From a virus: a stretch of DNA of 51,743 bases. The notes beneath the pieces are model-generated. The model ran no database searches. It saw only the letters and a program-made list of their open reading frames with translations, and had not been told where the DNA came from. Both the position numbers and the translations under genes were made by a program. Within the stretch, counting starts at the first letter, position 1, and each line of letters begins with the position of its first letter. Shown here one piece after another: positions 14,593 through 20,992 of the stretch. The stretch spans positions 1-51,743 of the IMG/VR virus record IMGVR_UViG_3300022539_000036. The stretch is one strand, 5' to 3'.

Positions 14593-14651
14593 CGAACCAG
14601 GCCATTAGCGACGAAGCTGCGACGGCGGCAACAAGCGTGCGTCCTGGTTCG
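14593..14651 (+). repeat. Inverted repeat downstream of the GP88 gene
   Basis: CGAACCAGG (14593-14601) and CCTGGTTCG (14643-14651) form a 9-bp stem around 41 bases that include GGCAACAAGCG. The layout (AAGGGAT, CCAGG arm, GCAAC interior, TCCTGG arm, then CACAAGCAGCAAGC) parallels the element at 13767-13824 on the other side of the GP88 gene. The two look like divergent copies of one element. Confidence 0.5.
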
Positions 14652-14654
14652 GGC

Positions 14655-14781
14655 CACAAGCAGCAAGCAACCAGCAAGCAGGAAGGCGCAAGCAACCAGC
14701 AATCAACAAGCAGCAAGGCGCAAGCAACAAGCCTCAAGCCCTAGGGCACAAGCGTTAAGGCGCAAGCCACAAGCATCAAGC
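14655..14781. repeat. CAAGC repeat tract, right copy
   Basis: Twelve CAAGC units are spread over 127 bases with irregular 6- to 18-base spacing (CACAAGC, AGCAAGC, CGCAAGC, AACAAGC, CTCAAGC and so on). The tract covers the 3' end of the minus-strand nuclease gene. The plus-strand reading frame it creates (Gln/Ala/Thr/Ser-rich) is most likely not a gene. Confidence 0.75.
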
Positions 14782-15077
14782 TCCTTGATAACCTTCCCCT
14801 CATAAAGTTTTATGGAGTTAAGACCGAGGGCCTTAACTAGAATAAATGTATTGTCAGGATGTTTCACATGAAACGCTATTTGATGTGGTGACAGGCGTAT
14901 CTTGTTTGTTTTTGTTACTTTCAATTCTATAGTGAAGAAGTGACGATTCCTATTATAACCCAGTATATCAGGAGTCCCCCATGAAGCAGTATTTTCCACG
15001 CGTGTAAATGATAATTCGCAATTATTTTTAAGATTGAACGCTTTAATTTCATACCAAAATTTTTTTTCTGGATTCAC
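14703..15077 (-). CDS. VRR-NUC-like / PD-(D/E)XK nuclease with repeat-derived tail
   Basis: 124 residues. The core has ENTASWGTPDILGYNRNRHF then FTIELKVTKTNKIRLSPHQI: a PD followed about 15 residues later by ExK, then a Gln-containing helix, as in VRR-NUC and related small PD-(D/E)XK enzymes. Such proteins cut branched or flap DNA; here it could serve recombination or host DNA breakdown. The last 25 residues (CGLRLNACALGLEACCLRLA and nearby) are encoded in antisense CAAGC repeats, so the native C-terminus has apparently been replaced or extended. The catalytic motif is intact. Confidence 0.65.
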   Translation of the reverse strand: MNPEKKFWYEIKAFNLKNNCELSFTRVENTASWGTPDILGYNRNRHFFTIELKVTKTNKIRLSPHQIAFHVKHPDNTFILVKALGLNSIKLYEGKVIKELDACGLRLNACALGLEACCLRLAAC

Positions 15078-15107
15078 TACTACACCTCAATCAATTGTCA
15101 AATTGTT

Positions 15108-15332
15108 TTATAATTTTTTAATTACTTTTCCCATCTTCCATTGTTCAGGTGAAATTGTAATAGCAAGTCTGTGAGTTTCTCTTACACCAATCAATTTATT
15201 TTCTAACAACTTTACACCTGTGATGTCATAAAATTCACCATTTGGTAAGATAACTTGCACCCTAGCGTTGGCTGCCACCTCACCTTTCATAAATTTATCT
15301 AATGCTTGTCTTAATACCTTTCCAGTAAACAT
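15108..15332 (-). CDS. Conserved small phage protein
   Basis: 74 residues: MFTGKVLRQALDKFMKGEVA, then ARVQVILPNGEFYDITGVKL and a C-terminal EQWKMGKVIKKL. A helix followed by a beta-rich part resembles small phage proteins of unknown role. It lies alone between the nuclease and the divergent terminase small subunit. A gap of only 38 bases holds the promoters for both directions. Confidence 0.65.
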   Translation of the reverse strand: MFTGKVLRQALDKFMKGEVAANARVQVILPNGEFYDITGVKLLENKLIGVRETHRLAITISPEQWKMGKVIKKL

Positions 15333-15370
15333 GGGTTGATTTATAGACTAAGTTGTACTAAATATCAAGT

Positions 15371-15922
15371 ATGGGTGTACCAAAAAAATTAACTGAACAA
15401 CAAATGAAATTTGCCTACGAACTTGTCACAAACGAGGGAAGAAAGACAGCAACAGAGTGCGCCGTCGACGCTGGTTTTGCAAAAGACTCGGCAAGACAAT
15501 ACGCAAGTAAGTTACAGAACCCAAAATTGTATCCACTAGTTGTTAAATACATTGGTGAACTAAGAGAAGAATGGCAAAAAAAATACGAAGTCACTTATGA
15601 AAAACATATTGCAGAGTTAGGTCAAATTAGAAAAGAAGCTCTTAAGAAGGGAGCGTGGTCGGCTGCTGTGAATGCAGAAGTAGCACGAGGAAAAGCTGCG
15701 GGTCTGTATATAGAGCAAAAAATAATTCGTACAGGAAAACTAGAAGACTTAACAACAGAAGAGTTAGAATCAAGAATGAAAAAGATAATAGACGATTACT
15801 CTCCGATTTTGGAAGGAGTGGAAGTCCAAGAATTGAAAGAGAAAGTATTAAAACCAGAACCTCAAACAAAAGAACCTCCACTCACAGTAGACTATTCGTC
15901 GTCTGATTCGTCTGAATCTTGA
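15371..15922 (+). CDS. terS: Terminase small subunit
   Basis: 183 residues. The N-terminal helix-turn-helix region (KLTEQQMKFAYELVTNEGRK, then CAVDAGFAKDSARQYASKLQ and NPKLYPLVVKYIGEL) matches Terminase_2-type small subunits. It is followed by a helical oligomerisation region and an acidic/Ser-rich tail. The small subunit recognises the packaging site and regulates the large subunit. It is unusually placed: opposite strand and about 4.3 kb from terL. Its last 31 bases overlap, convergently, the end of the 45-residue minus-strand gene. Confidence 0.8.
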   Translation: MGVPKKLTEQQMKFAYELVTNEGRKTATECAVDAGFAKDSARQYASKLQNPKLYPLVVKYIGELREEWQKKYEVTYEKHIAELGQIRKEALKKGAWSAAVNAEVARGKAAGLYIEQKIIRTGKLEDLTTEELESRMKKIIDDYSPILEGVEVQELKEKVLKPEPQTKEPPLTVDYSSSDSSES

Positions 15923-16029
15923 TCAGCTACAGATAAAACGATTTCACCATCCACAATCTCTGCTTTGATTTCTTCGTTTTCAATCATATCTTTAACTGCA
16001 TCTTTGATTGCATTATTTAAGCTAGACAT
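15892..16029 (-). CDS. 45-residue acidic peptide
   Basis: MSSLNNAIKDAVKDMIENEE followed by IKAEIVDGEIVLSVADQDSD and an acidic end (ESDDE). GGAG precedes the ATG. A helix followed by a short beta hairpin is predicted. It overlaps the terminase small subunit tail by 31 bases on the opposite strand; the antisense of the Ser/Asp codons gives both proteins similar low-complexity ends. Function unknown. Confidence 0.6.
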   Translation of the reverse strand: MSSLNNAIKDAVKDMIENEEIKAEIVDGEIVLSVADQDSDESDDE

Positions 16030-16101
16030 AATTTTCTCCTCTTTGTTGGAGCTGCAATATATAAAATATCAATCCTATATTCTATTACAATTATATTAAT
16101 A

Positions 16102-16215
16102 TTTGAAGAATTAAAAGAGCAAGTACAAGAAAAAGAAACGAAAAAAGAATCAGAGGAGGACTCTCTCCATCTTGACGATGCACCCCTTAGGAAAGACATT
16201 CCTATCGGAGAATAA
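16102..16215 (+). pseudogene. Possible gene remnant, charged C-terminal tail
   Basis: An open plus-strand stretch encodes FEELKEQVQEKETKKESEED followed by SLHLDDAPLRKDIPIGE and a stop. There is no ATG or ribosome site upstream. Its composition resembles the charged tail of the terminase small subunit just upstream. It may be the displaced tail of an older gene. It overlaps the end of the minus-strand 94-residue gene from 16150, so chance is possible. Confidence 0.25.
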
Positions 16216-16434
16216 TTCATCATTGTCTTCGTAACTTGCAAACGTCCAGACATTTTTTTTATTTTGATCAAAAATATACGCATGAGTTATCATAACAGAT
16301 GGTGTTAGACCTAATGAGTCATGAGCGGTTGCGTGCCCCGAATCACCCGTCGGATCGACCCAGGTGATTTTATAAAAATAATATCGTTTCTTTTTTATAA
16401 CGACTGATTTGTATTTACTTTTCTTTGCTATCAT
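16150..16434 (-). CDS. Conserved small phage protein
   Basis: 94 residues. Basic N-terminus (MIAKKSKYKSVVIKKKRYYF) and then a beta-rich KITWVDPTGDSGHATAHDSL, ending in VFPKGCIVKMERVLL. It looks like a single small beta domain. The start overlaps the end of the 2OG oxygenase gene by 20 bases, so it is probably co-transcribed with it. I recall similar proteins in marine phage contigs, without function. Confidence 0.65.
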   Translation of the reverse strand: MIAKKSKYKSVVIKKKRYYFYKITWVDPTGDSGHATAHDSLGLTPSVMITHAYIFDQNKKNVWTFASYEDNDELFSDRNVFPKGCIVKMERVLL

Positions 16435-17056
16435 TTTTTGGTTTTAATATTTTATCACCATCTATTAAATTTATATTTCCTGATATAGAAACTCTTTCAC
16501 CCTCGGTTGTTTTAAACGGATAAACCCAGTGTGGTAAACCTGCAGGGAAAATAAACATATCTCCAACTGATGGTAAATGTGAGTGTGTTTGTAAAAAGAA
16601 TTTATTTACGTTACTACCGGAAAGATTAAAATCAAAAGTTATGCAACCAGGACCTGGACTAGTAGAAGCGCTAGTGTAACACTCCCTATGTAAATCTTGA
16701 GGAACCTCTGTGTAAATTACAAAAGACAAATGGCCATCATGTGTATGTGGAGGATTAAATTCATTTTTCTTTTGACGATTAACCCAGGCCGTTATCATTT
16801 CAAATCCATTACACAATGGCTGCGCTCTATATTCTTGATAACCTTGAGCGTAGCTATTTAAATAAGGGCTTAAAAGTTTAAAAACTTTTTCTTTGTCTAA
16901 AGCTTTTTCATTTTCTAAATGACCGGCTAAATGATCTCTATAATCTTCTTTGCCTTCTAATTGTTTTAGCTTTGCAATTTCTTCTGGAAGTAATGTGTAG
17001 TTACATACGAATGGCCCCCAATGTAAAAATCTATATTCTATTCTTCTATCTGTCAT
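16415..17056 (-). CDS. 2OG-Fe(II) oxygenase-like protein (A)
   Basis: 213 residues. The double-stranded beta-helix signature is FNPPHTHDGHLSFVIYTEVP, followed by DMFIFPAGLPHWVYPFK with the distal His, and GERVSISGNI with the 2OG-binding Arg. This matches the phage 2OG-FeII_Oxy_5 type (PF13759) with an HxHxG proximal motif. Such enzymes hydroxylate proteins, nucleic acids or small molecules using Fe(II), O2 and 2-oxoglutarate. The start at 17056 has GGAAGG upstream; an earlier ATG does not. Substrate unknown. It lies beside an iteron-like non-coding gap. Confidence 0.75.
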   Translation of the reverse strand: MTDRRIEYRFLHWGPFVCNYTLLPEEIAKLKQLEGKEDYRDHLAGHLENEKALDKEKVFKLLSPYLNSYAQGYQEYRAQPLCNGFEMITAWVNRQKKNEFNPPHTHDGHLSFVIYTEVPQDLHRECYTSASTSPGPGCITFDFNLSGSNVNKFFLQTHSHLPSVGDMFIFPAGLPHWVYPFKTTEGERVSISGNINLIDGDKILKPKNDSKEK

Positions 17057-17113
17057 GACTTCCTTCCATAGAGTTTTATACATGAGAAACAGCTTTTGTA
17101 AAAAAGCTTTTCA

Positions 17114-17270
17114 CGCGCGCGCGAAGGGAATTCCCTGTAGCACGTTGTAACATCATTGTAGCAGCATTGTAGCAGTAGTTTATGTAGTGATATCAATACT
17201 TTAAGTCCATTGTAGCATTGTATCACTATATTTTTCAAAAAAAATTTTATAAACATAAATCTCATACAGA
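17114..17270. other. Iteron-like gap, candidate replication origin or control region
   Basis: In the 219-base gap between genes, CATTGTAGCA occurs exactly three times (17154-17163, 17165-17174, 17208-17217), with degenerate copies beside them (CATTGTATCA at 17216). Nearby are CGCGCGCGCG (17114-17123) and the palindrome GGGAATTCCC (17126-17135), both striking in an AT-rich genome. A/T-only runs follow (about 17226-17260). Iterons, palindromes and an AT-rich stretch together resemble an origin; operator repeats are the alternative. Confidence 0.4.
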
Positions 17271-17275
17271 ATACT

Positions 17276-17983
17276 CTATGGGTTCTTGGTTCCTGATGCC
17301 TGAAGCTTTGAATATAGGTCAACTCTTCTTAACCATTCTTTCTTAAATTGTTGCCATTCATGAGGTATTTCGCAAGTATATCTATAAACATTACCATTTT
17401 TTTCGCTAATTAGAATCACTCCAGACTGTATGTTGGTGCCATACAATTCATTGTGAGCCATCGCATAAGCCACACATTGTATAAAATAATCATCAATCCA
17501 CTCACGCTTCTTGTATTTATTGCTTTGTTTAAAATCTATAATAGATTCTCGGCCTTCATAAACCCCCACAACATCAGTAGTGCCCGCATACAGTCCAGGG
17601 TAGTACAAAGGTACCTCAACCCCATAAACCTCTTGTAAAGGCCTAAATAGCCCAGCATCGATGATGTTTTTAGCCATGGTGCCTGCCTCCTGACCTAAAT
17701 CAGATAGGTCCATGTGACCTTCTCCTTTTATGTATCCTTCAAGAATTCTATGCATTATTGTACCCCGAGCAGCTGCATTATCACGTATTTGATCTGCCTT
17801 TTTTTCGCCTTCTCGCTGCCTCCATGCTGCCAGCTTTGCCTTACTCTCTTCAGATTTGGTGGCAGACAATATCGTTGTTACACTAGGTAAATCCTGACCT
17901 TCAGCGTCGTATGTTCTTTTCTCTTTCGTAGTTTTTCTTGGTACTCTTATATAATTAAATTTCGGCTTTCCGTTCCATAGCAT
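17276..17983 (-). CDS. RecB/Cas4-like PD-(D/E)XK exonuclease
   Basis: 235 residues. Motifs in order: RGTIMHRILEGYIKGEG (G..MHxxxE, about residues 85-105), LYAGTTDVVGVYEGRESIID (catalytic Asp), then FKQSNKYKKREWIDDYF with Lys, and QCVAYAMAHNELYG. This order, H..D..DxK..QxxxYA, is that of RecB-like nucleases including phage single-strand exonucleases. It may degrade host DNA or act in recombination or packaging. A 5' exonuclease role is inferred. It lies downstream of the homing endonuclease and methyltransferase genes with an 11-base gap. Confidence 0.75.
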   Translation of the reverse strand: MLWNGKPKFNYIRVPRKTTKEKRTYDAEGQDLPSVTTILSATKSEESKAKLAAWRQREGEKKADQIRDNAAARGTIMHRILEGYIKGEGHMDLSDLGQEAGTMAKNIIDAGLFRPLQEVYGVEVPLYYPGLYAGTTDVVGVYEGRESIIDFKQSNKYKKREWIDDYFIQCVAYAMAHNELYGTNIQSGVILISEKNGNVYRYTCEIPHEWQQFKKEWLRRVDLYSKLQASGTKNP

Positions 17984-17994
17984 AAGTAACCTTT

Positions 17995-18429
17995 CTATTC
18001 TAAACTCATTGCTCGTTTATATTCTTGTAAGTCAACAACCTTACCATTCATTATTTGTGCATTATAGTGATCTAAGACTTGTTGTATCTTAGGCATCTTG
18101 GTATGTGCCCAAGGCCAAATCAAACAACACACATAAAAGGCGTCACGAAATGTGCAACGCCATCGGTATTGTTTTAAATAAGGTGAGCCATCAACTCGCT
18201 TACCTTTTATAGGTTTATCACATAAAGTGCCAACACCTAACACTTCGTGAACCCACACCAATACAGATTTATCGGTCATGGTTATCTCCATACTTAATCT
18301 TAAGCTATTTGATATGCGATGGCCTTCACCTTTGTGTTTCTTTTTCTTTTCAGGTCCACGTTTAAAATGTATCGAACCCTCACCATCAAATAGACCTGCA
18401 ATATAAGCTCTGTCAGTTTCTGCAATCAT
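17995..18429 (-). CDS. LAGLIDADG homing endonuclease
   Basis: 144 residues. AYIAGLFDGEGSIHFKRG is a classic LAGLIDADG helix with the catalytic acid. The rest (SLRLSMEITMTDKSVLVWVH, then YRWRCTFRDAFYVCCLIWPW) gives the alternating beta-strand/helix pattern of a single-motif, probably homodimeric enzyme. It overlaps the methyltransferase gene by 4 bases, so it is free-standing rather than in an intron. Such endonucleases spread by cutting phage genomes that lack them and driving recombination. No nearby split gene was seen. Confidence 0.8.
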   Translation of the reverse strand: MIAETDRAYIAGLFDGEGSIHFKRGPEKKKKHKGEGHRISNSLRLSMEITMTDKSVLVWVHEVLGVGTLCDKPIKGKRVDGSPYLKQYRWRCTFRDAFYVCCLIWPWAHTKMPKIQQVLDHYNAQIMNGKVVDLQEYKRAMSLE

Positions 18430-19013
18430 TTAAAATTCCTTGCAAGTAAACATTTTTTTTCACCCATGCCATGAGTAGTAAATCCAAATAACTCCAATGC
18501 ATAGGCAATGACACTCATTTCGCATTTATCTGTGTCATCAAATACAAATCGTGCATGTGGCGCTGCTCTGTTGGCAAACCAAACAGCCTCCGTTAATACA
18601 TCCTTAGACATGTGCGGGCCATCAAAATGAACGAAGGCATAAGTCTTTTGACTCCACTCCGGGTGCATCATAAACTCTGTATCTTTCATGTTGGCAAGTA
18701 CAAATTTACCATTGTTACGATATTCATAAAAATCTTTAAGCAAAGTATCTCTCATCTCATCAGTGTAGTCTGTTTTAAATTCACCACGCCATCGTTGTGG
18801 CCAGTTTTTTGTAAACTTCTCATCGTAATGTTGGTAAGACAAATCACCATACGGATCGATACCCACATGCATATAATTATTTGTTACATTATCCATTATT
18901 ATTTTAGAGCCGAGGCCTTGACGTACGCCTATCTCACAACTGTAGTGACCTTGACAATCAAACTTAGCCCACTTCTCTAACAGATCATATTCTTCACTAT
19001 CGCCTTTTATCAT
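18426..19013 (-). CDS. SAM-dependent methyltransferase (class I)
   Basis: 195 residues. It shows SCEIGVRQGLGSKIIMDN (motif I, SAM-binding loop), HVGIDPYGDLSYQHYDEK (acidic end of beta2) and YAFVHFDGPHMSKDVLTEAV with FVFDDTDKCEM further on (motif IV and V region). This is a Methyltransf_24-like fold. No DPPY/NPPY motif is seen, so a DNA base methyltransferase is unlikely; small molecule, sugar or protein substrates are more likely. It overlaps both neighbours by 4 bases. Confidence 0.65.
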   Translation of the reverse strand: MIKGDSEEYDLLEKWAKFDCQGHYSCEIGVRQGLGSKIIMDNVTNNYMHVGIDPYGDLSYQHYDEKFTKNWPQRWRGEFKTDYTDEMRDTLLKDFYEYRNNGKFVLANMKDTEFMMHPEWSQKTYAFVHFDGPHMSKDVLTEAVWFANRAAPHARFVFDDTDKCEMSVIAYALELFGFTTHGMGEKKCLLARNFK

Positions 19014-19219
19014 AACTTCTCCGGTTCAAACTCCTTTAACACTTCTAATTTTTCTTTTGCACTTGCAACCTTATCTACAAGTTTATTACACTCTTCAATA
19101 TGTTGCGGGTGCTCTCCAATACCTACAGAACTCTCTAGGTATATTTTTAACGTTGCATCAGCGTGGGCAATATCCGCTTGGTATTGCGCTTCTAATGCAT
19201 CAAGTATTGCTCTTTTCAT
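19010..19219 (-). CDS. Small coiled-coil protein
   Basis: 69 residues: MKRAILDALEAQYQADIAHA, then a long helix with heptad-like Leu and Val (NKLVDKVASAKEKLEVLKEF). It looks like an all-helical oligomerising peptide. It overlaps the methyltransferase start by 4 bases and the preceding gene by 20 bases. Function unknown. Confidence 0.65.
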   Translation of the reverse strand: MKRAILDALEAQYQADIAHADATLKIYLESSVGIGEHPQHIEECNKLVDKVASAKEKLEVLKEFEPEKL

Positions 19220-19379
19220 CTGTCATCCTTTCTATTGTTTGGTTTCTCCATTGTTCACAAGATCTTAATTTACAATCCATTAAATGCATTTGCCATTTAA
19301 GTTCTTTAATTTCTTTACCGGCTCGTCTACAGACATTTTGTAAAAATTTTATTTTACTTTCATTGCTTGGTTGTATCAT
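19200..19379 (-). CDS. 59-residue helical protein
   Basis: MIQPSNESKIKFLQNVCRRA, then GKEIKELKWQMHLMDCKLRS and CEQWRNQTIERMTDEKSNT. Three Cys and a long amphipathic helix. GAGGAGG precedes the start. The 5' and 3' ends overlap the neighbouring genes by 20 bases each. No family recognised. Confidence 0.6.
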   Translation of the reverse strand: MIQPSNESKIKFLQNVCRRAGKEIKELKWQMHLMDCKLRSCEQWRNQTIERMTDEKSNT

Positions 19380-19515
19380 CTGTTTCCTCCTCTTCTACTT
19401 CACCTTGGCTTTCACAAAACTCACAGTTAGCAAACTGTTCTTCTCGTGCTTGTTCGTAAGGTACACGAACAAATCCATTACCATTGCATACTTTGCAGAT
19501 AATCTTTGTTTTCAT
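19360..19515 (-). CDS. Zinc-ribbon / DnaJ-like CxxC protein
   Basis: 51 residues. IICKVCNGNGFVRVP and NCEFCESQGEVEEE give two CxxC-G-G style knuckles, as in the DnaJ zinc domain, with a Glu-rich tail. GGAGG precedes the start. It likely binds zinc and may bind nucleic acid or protein. It overlaps the genes on both sides. Confidence 0.65.
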   Translation of the reverse strand: MKTKIICKVCNGNGFVRVPYEQAREEQFANCEFCESQGEVEEEETDDTTKQ

Positions 19516-19795
19516 TTTTTGCCTCCTCTAAATATTTCTTAACTTTCATTCTTACATACTCATGGTCAAAACCTGCGTACTGACATACTAAAATAAAATC
19601 TCGATTAGGACTTAAAAAATATGAACGTCCACTATCAACTCTATTTTTTTTACTTACACCACAATCGTTCATGCCTTTTCCTATAGCGTCTTCTAAAGCT
19701 GCAATCAAAACGTTACGCCAAAGATTACGATAAGCATCTTTAGTTTCACCAAAAAAATTAACGGCTCTTGGAAATACGCTTTGTGATTTTGCCAT
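19478..19795 (-). CDS. Conserved phage protein, unknown function
   Basis: 105 residues. VFPRAVNFFGETKDAYRNLW, an Ala-rich helix, then SGRSYFLSPNRDFILVCQYA and GFDHEYVRMKVKKYLEE. The SYFLSPNxDFxxVCxxAGFDxxxVR pattern recurs in phage proteins of alphaproteobacteria as far as I recall. Residues RxFxxVC may form a small binding site. It overlaps the preceding regulator gene by 38 bases. Function unknown. Confidence 0.7.
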   Translation of the reverse strand: MAKSQSVFPRAVNFFGETKDAYRNLWRNVLIAALEDAIGKGMNDCGVSKKNRVDSGRSYFLSPNRDFILVCQYAGFDHEYVRMKVKKYLEEAKNENKDYLQSMQW

Positions 19796-19946
19796 TTAAC
19801 TTTTTCGCTTTCTCGTCTACTAACATTCTAATCACTTGCGCTCTTGATAGGGTGATCCCTGGTGCAAGGACCTTGGTCATCTTATCAATCTTATCATAGC
19901 AGGCATGATCGACTGCGAGACTTTTGTATTTGCTTATATCTGTCAT
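19758..19946 (-). CDS. Small putative ribbon-helix-helix regulator
   Basis: 62 residues: MTDISKYKSLAVDHACYDKI, then TKVLAPGITLSRAQVIRMLV and a basic tail. A short strand followed by helix-turn-helix (ITLSRAQVIRMLVDEKAKKL) resembles the CopG/Arc ribbon-helix-helix fold. The start at 19946 is chosen because AAAGG lies about 8 bases upstream; an in-frame ATG 84 bases earlier has no ribosome site. It is the first gene after the promoter at 19986, so it is a candidate autoregulator of this operon. Confidence 0.6.
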   Translation of the reverse strand: MTDISKYKSLAVDHACYDKIDKMTKVLAPGITLSRAQVIRMLVDEKAKKLNGKITKRISKSR

Positions 19947-19985
19947 ATAGTATATCCTTTCATTAATATCTAATGATATAGGATT

Positions 19986-20012
19986 ATTATATAATTTTAC
20001 AAGAGCTGTCAA
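19986..20012 (-). promoter_or_regulatory. Promoter of the 16-20 kb operon
   Basis: TTGACA (20007-20012) and TATAAT (19986-19991) on the minus strand, 15 bases apart, ahead of the ribbon-helix-helix gene. The -35 box overlaps the start codon of the divergent plus-strand gene. It likely drives the chain of genes down to about 17 kb. Confidence 0.5.
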
Positions 20013-20281
20013 TGAAATTTTTATTAACAATATATGTGTGTACTATTGCCGCTAATCAATGTTTTCTCGTTCCAAGTGAAATATACACCTATCAAAAAAG
20101 CCATGATACGTTTGATAAATGTATCAAAGATGGTCTAGGAGAATCTTATGAGATATTCTTTAATGGTGATATATTAAAAATAGATCAAATAAATCAATAC
20201 ACATATTACCCTAGATTTACTTGCGAATCCTATACCCCTCAGTCGGCTCCGGAAGCCGTGGAACCGAGCGAACCAACTTAA
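20012..20281 (+). CDS. Small exported protein, unknown function
   Basis: 89 residues. MKFLLTIYVCTIAANQCFLV looks like a signal peptide or lipoprotein-type start. The mature part (SEIYTYQKSHDTFDKCIKDG onward) has four Cys or so, and the end is Pro/Ser/Glu-rich (APEAVEPSEPT). Similar small exported proteins occur in marine phage genomes. No clear ribosome site is seen before the ATG. Its 3' 65 bases overlap the minus-strand 56-residue gene. Confidence 0.6.
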   Translation: MKFLLTIYVCTIAANQCFLVPSEIYTYQKSHDTFDKCIKDGLGESYEIFFNGDILKIDQINQYTYYPRFTCESYTPQSAPEAVEPSEPT

Positions 20282-20387
20282 ACCATTGATCCCTGATGCC
20301 TGGGTCCCGAGTCCTGTTCCACTCGTTCGTTAGTTCGTCCAACTCTTCCGTTAGTTTTCTTATAAAGACTTCTGCTCCTGTAGTCAT
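20217..20387 (-). CDS. 56-residue helical protein
   Basis: MTTGAEVFIRKLTEELDELT followed by NEWNRTRDPGIRDQWFKLVR and a Pro-rich end. The start overlaps the stop of the 2OG oxygenase gene by 4 bases (ATGA), supporting coupled translation. The 3' half is antisense to the end of the plus-strand exported protein. Both frames look like genuine proteins. No family recognised. Confidence 0.55.
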   Translation of the reverse strand: MTTGAEVFIRKLTEELDELTNEWNRTRDPGIRDQWFKLVRSVPRLPEPTEGYRIRK

Positions 20388-20992
20388 TTTTTATTTTTTT
20401 CGATCCAATCTTTTTCTAATTTTTCATAACTGAAAGCATTTTCGTTATCTATATTAAATATTAAACTATACCTGTTGTTTTCTCCTTGGTATTTATCGAA
20501 ACCATGCAATATGCTAGGAGGAAATATATAATAATCACCAGGTTCTGGAGTTATTTTCAAATTTAATTCTGGCAACATTAAATCACATCCTTTTGTTAAA
20601 TATAATATACCATGTATACAATTATGATCATGGTAATTTAAACTATCTCCTGGTTTTATTTCATTACCCCAAGCGTTTCTAACAGTTTTTCTTTGTATAA
20701 AATGTCTAAAAATATTAGGATGTGTAATTTGATACTTGTTTATTAAATGTGTCATGAAATTAATAAATTCAGGTTTATCTAAAAAATAACACCAATCAGT
20801 CATACCTCCTTTTACGTTGGTATAATTTTCCATTTTAGGATCTAAATTATGTTTTATATCCATAATAAATTTATGTATTACTTCTGGATAAGGGTAATTA
20901 CCACATATTATATTTACATTTCTAGTATAACTTATATTTAAACTATTTCTGTTTTCGTTTAATTGATCATTTTTATTAATAAAATTAATCAT
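20384..20992 (-). CDS. 2OG-Fe(II) oxygenase-like protein (B)
   Basis: 202 residues. SLNYHDHNCIHGILYLTKGC holds the proximal HxH-type motif, ITPEPGDYYIFPPSILHGFD the distal His, and NNRYSLIFNI the Arg that would bind 2OG. This fits the phage PF13759-like oxygenases. The N-terminal 120 residues are Asn/Ile-rich and helical, longer than the core. It overlaps the next oxygenase (C) by 4 bases, so the two are coupled. Substrate unknown. Confidence 0.7.
   Translation of the reverse strand: MINFINKNDQLNENRNSLNISYTRNVNIICGNYPYPEVIHKFIMDIKHNLDPKMENYTNVKGGMTDWCYFLDKPEFINFMTHLINKYQITHPNIFRHFIQRKTVRNAWGNEIKPGDSLNYHDHNCIHGILYLTKGCDLMLPELNLKITPEPGDYYIFPPSILHGFDKYQGENNRYSLIFNIDNENAFSYEKLEKDWIEKNKK

Noticed and set aside
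14523-14744. Plus-strand open frame rich in Gln/Ser/Thr over the CAAGC tract
   Set aside because: It is created by the repeats and has no ribosome site; the antisense nuclease has the catalytic motif, so this frame is not called as a gene.
14655-14781. CRISPR-like array
   Set aside because: The units are 5-7 bases with irregular spacing and no unique spacers. No cas genes are present.
13770-16360. GGATCGACCCAGG repeated near 13770 and 16347
   Set aside because: A 13-base match in a 50-kb window is expected by chance and the contexts differ.
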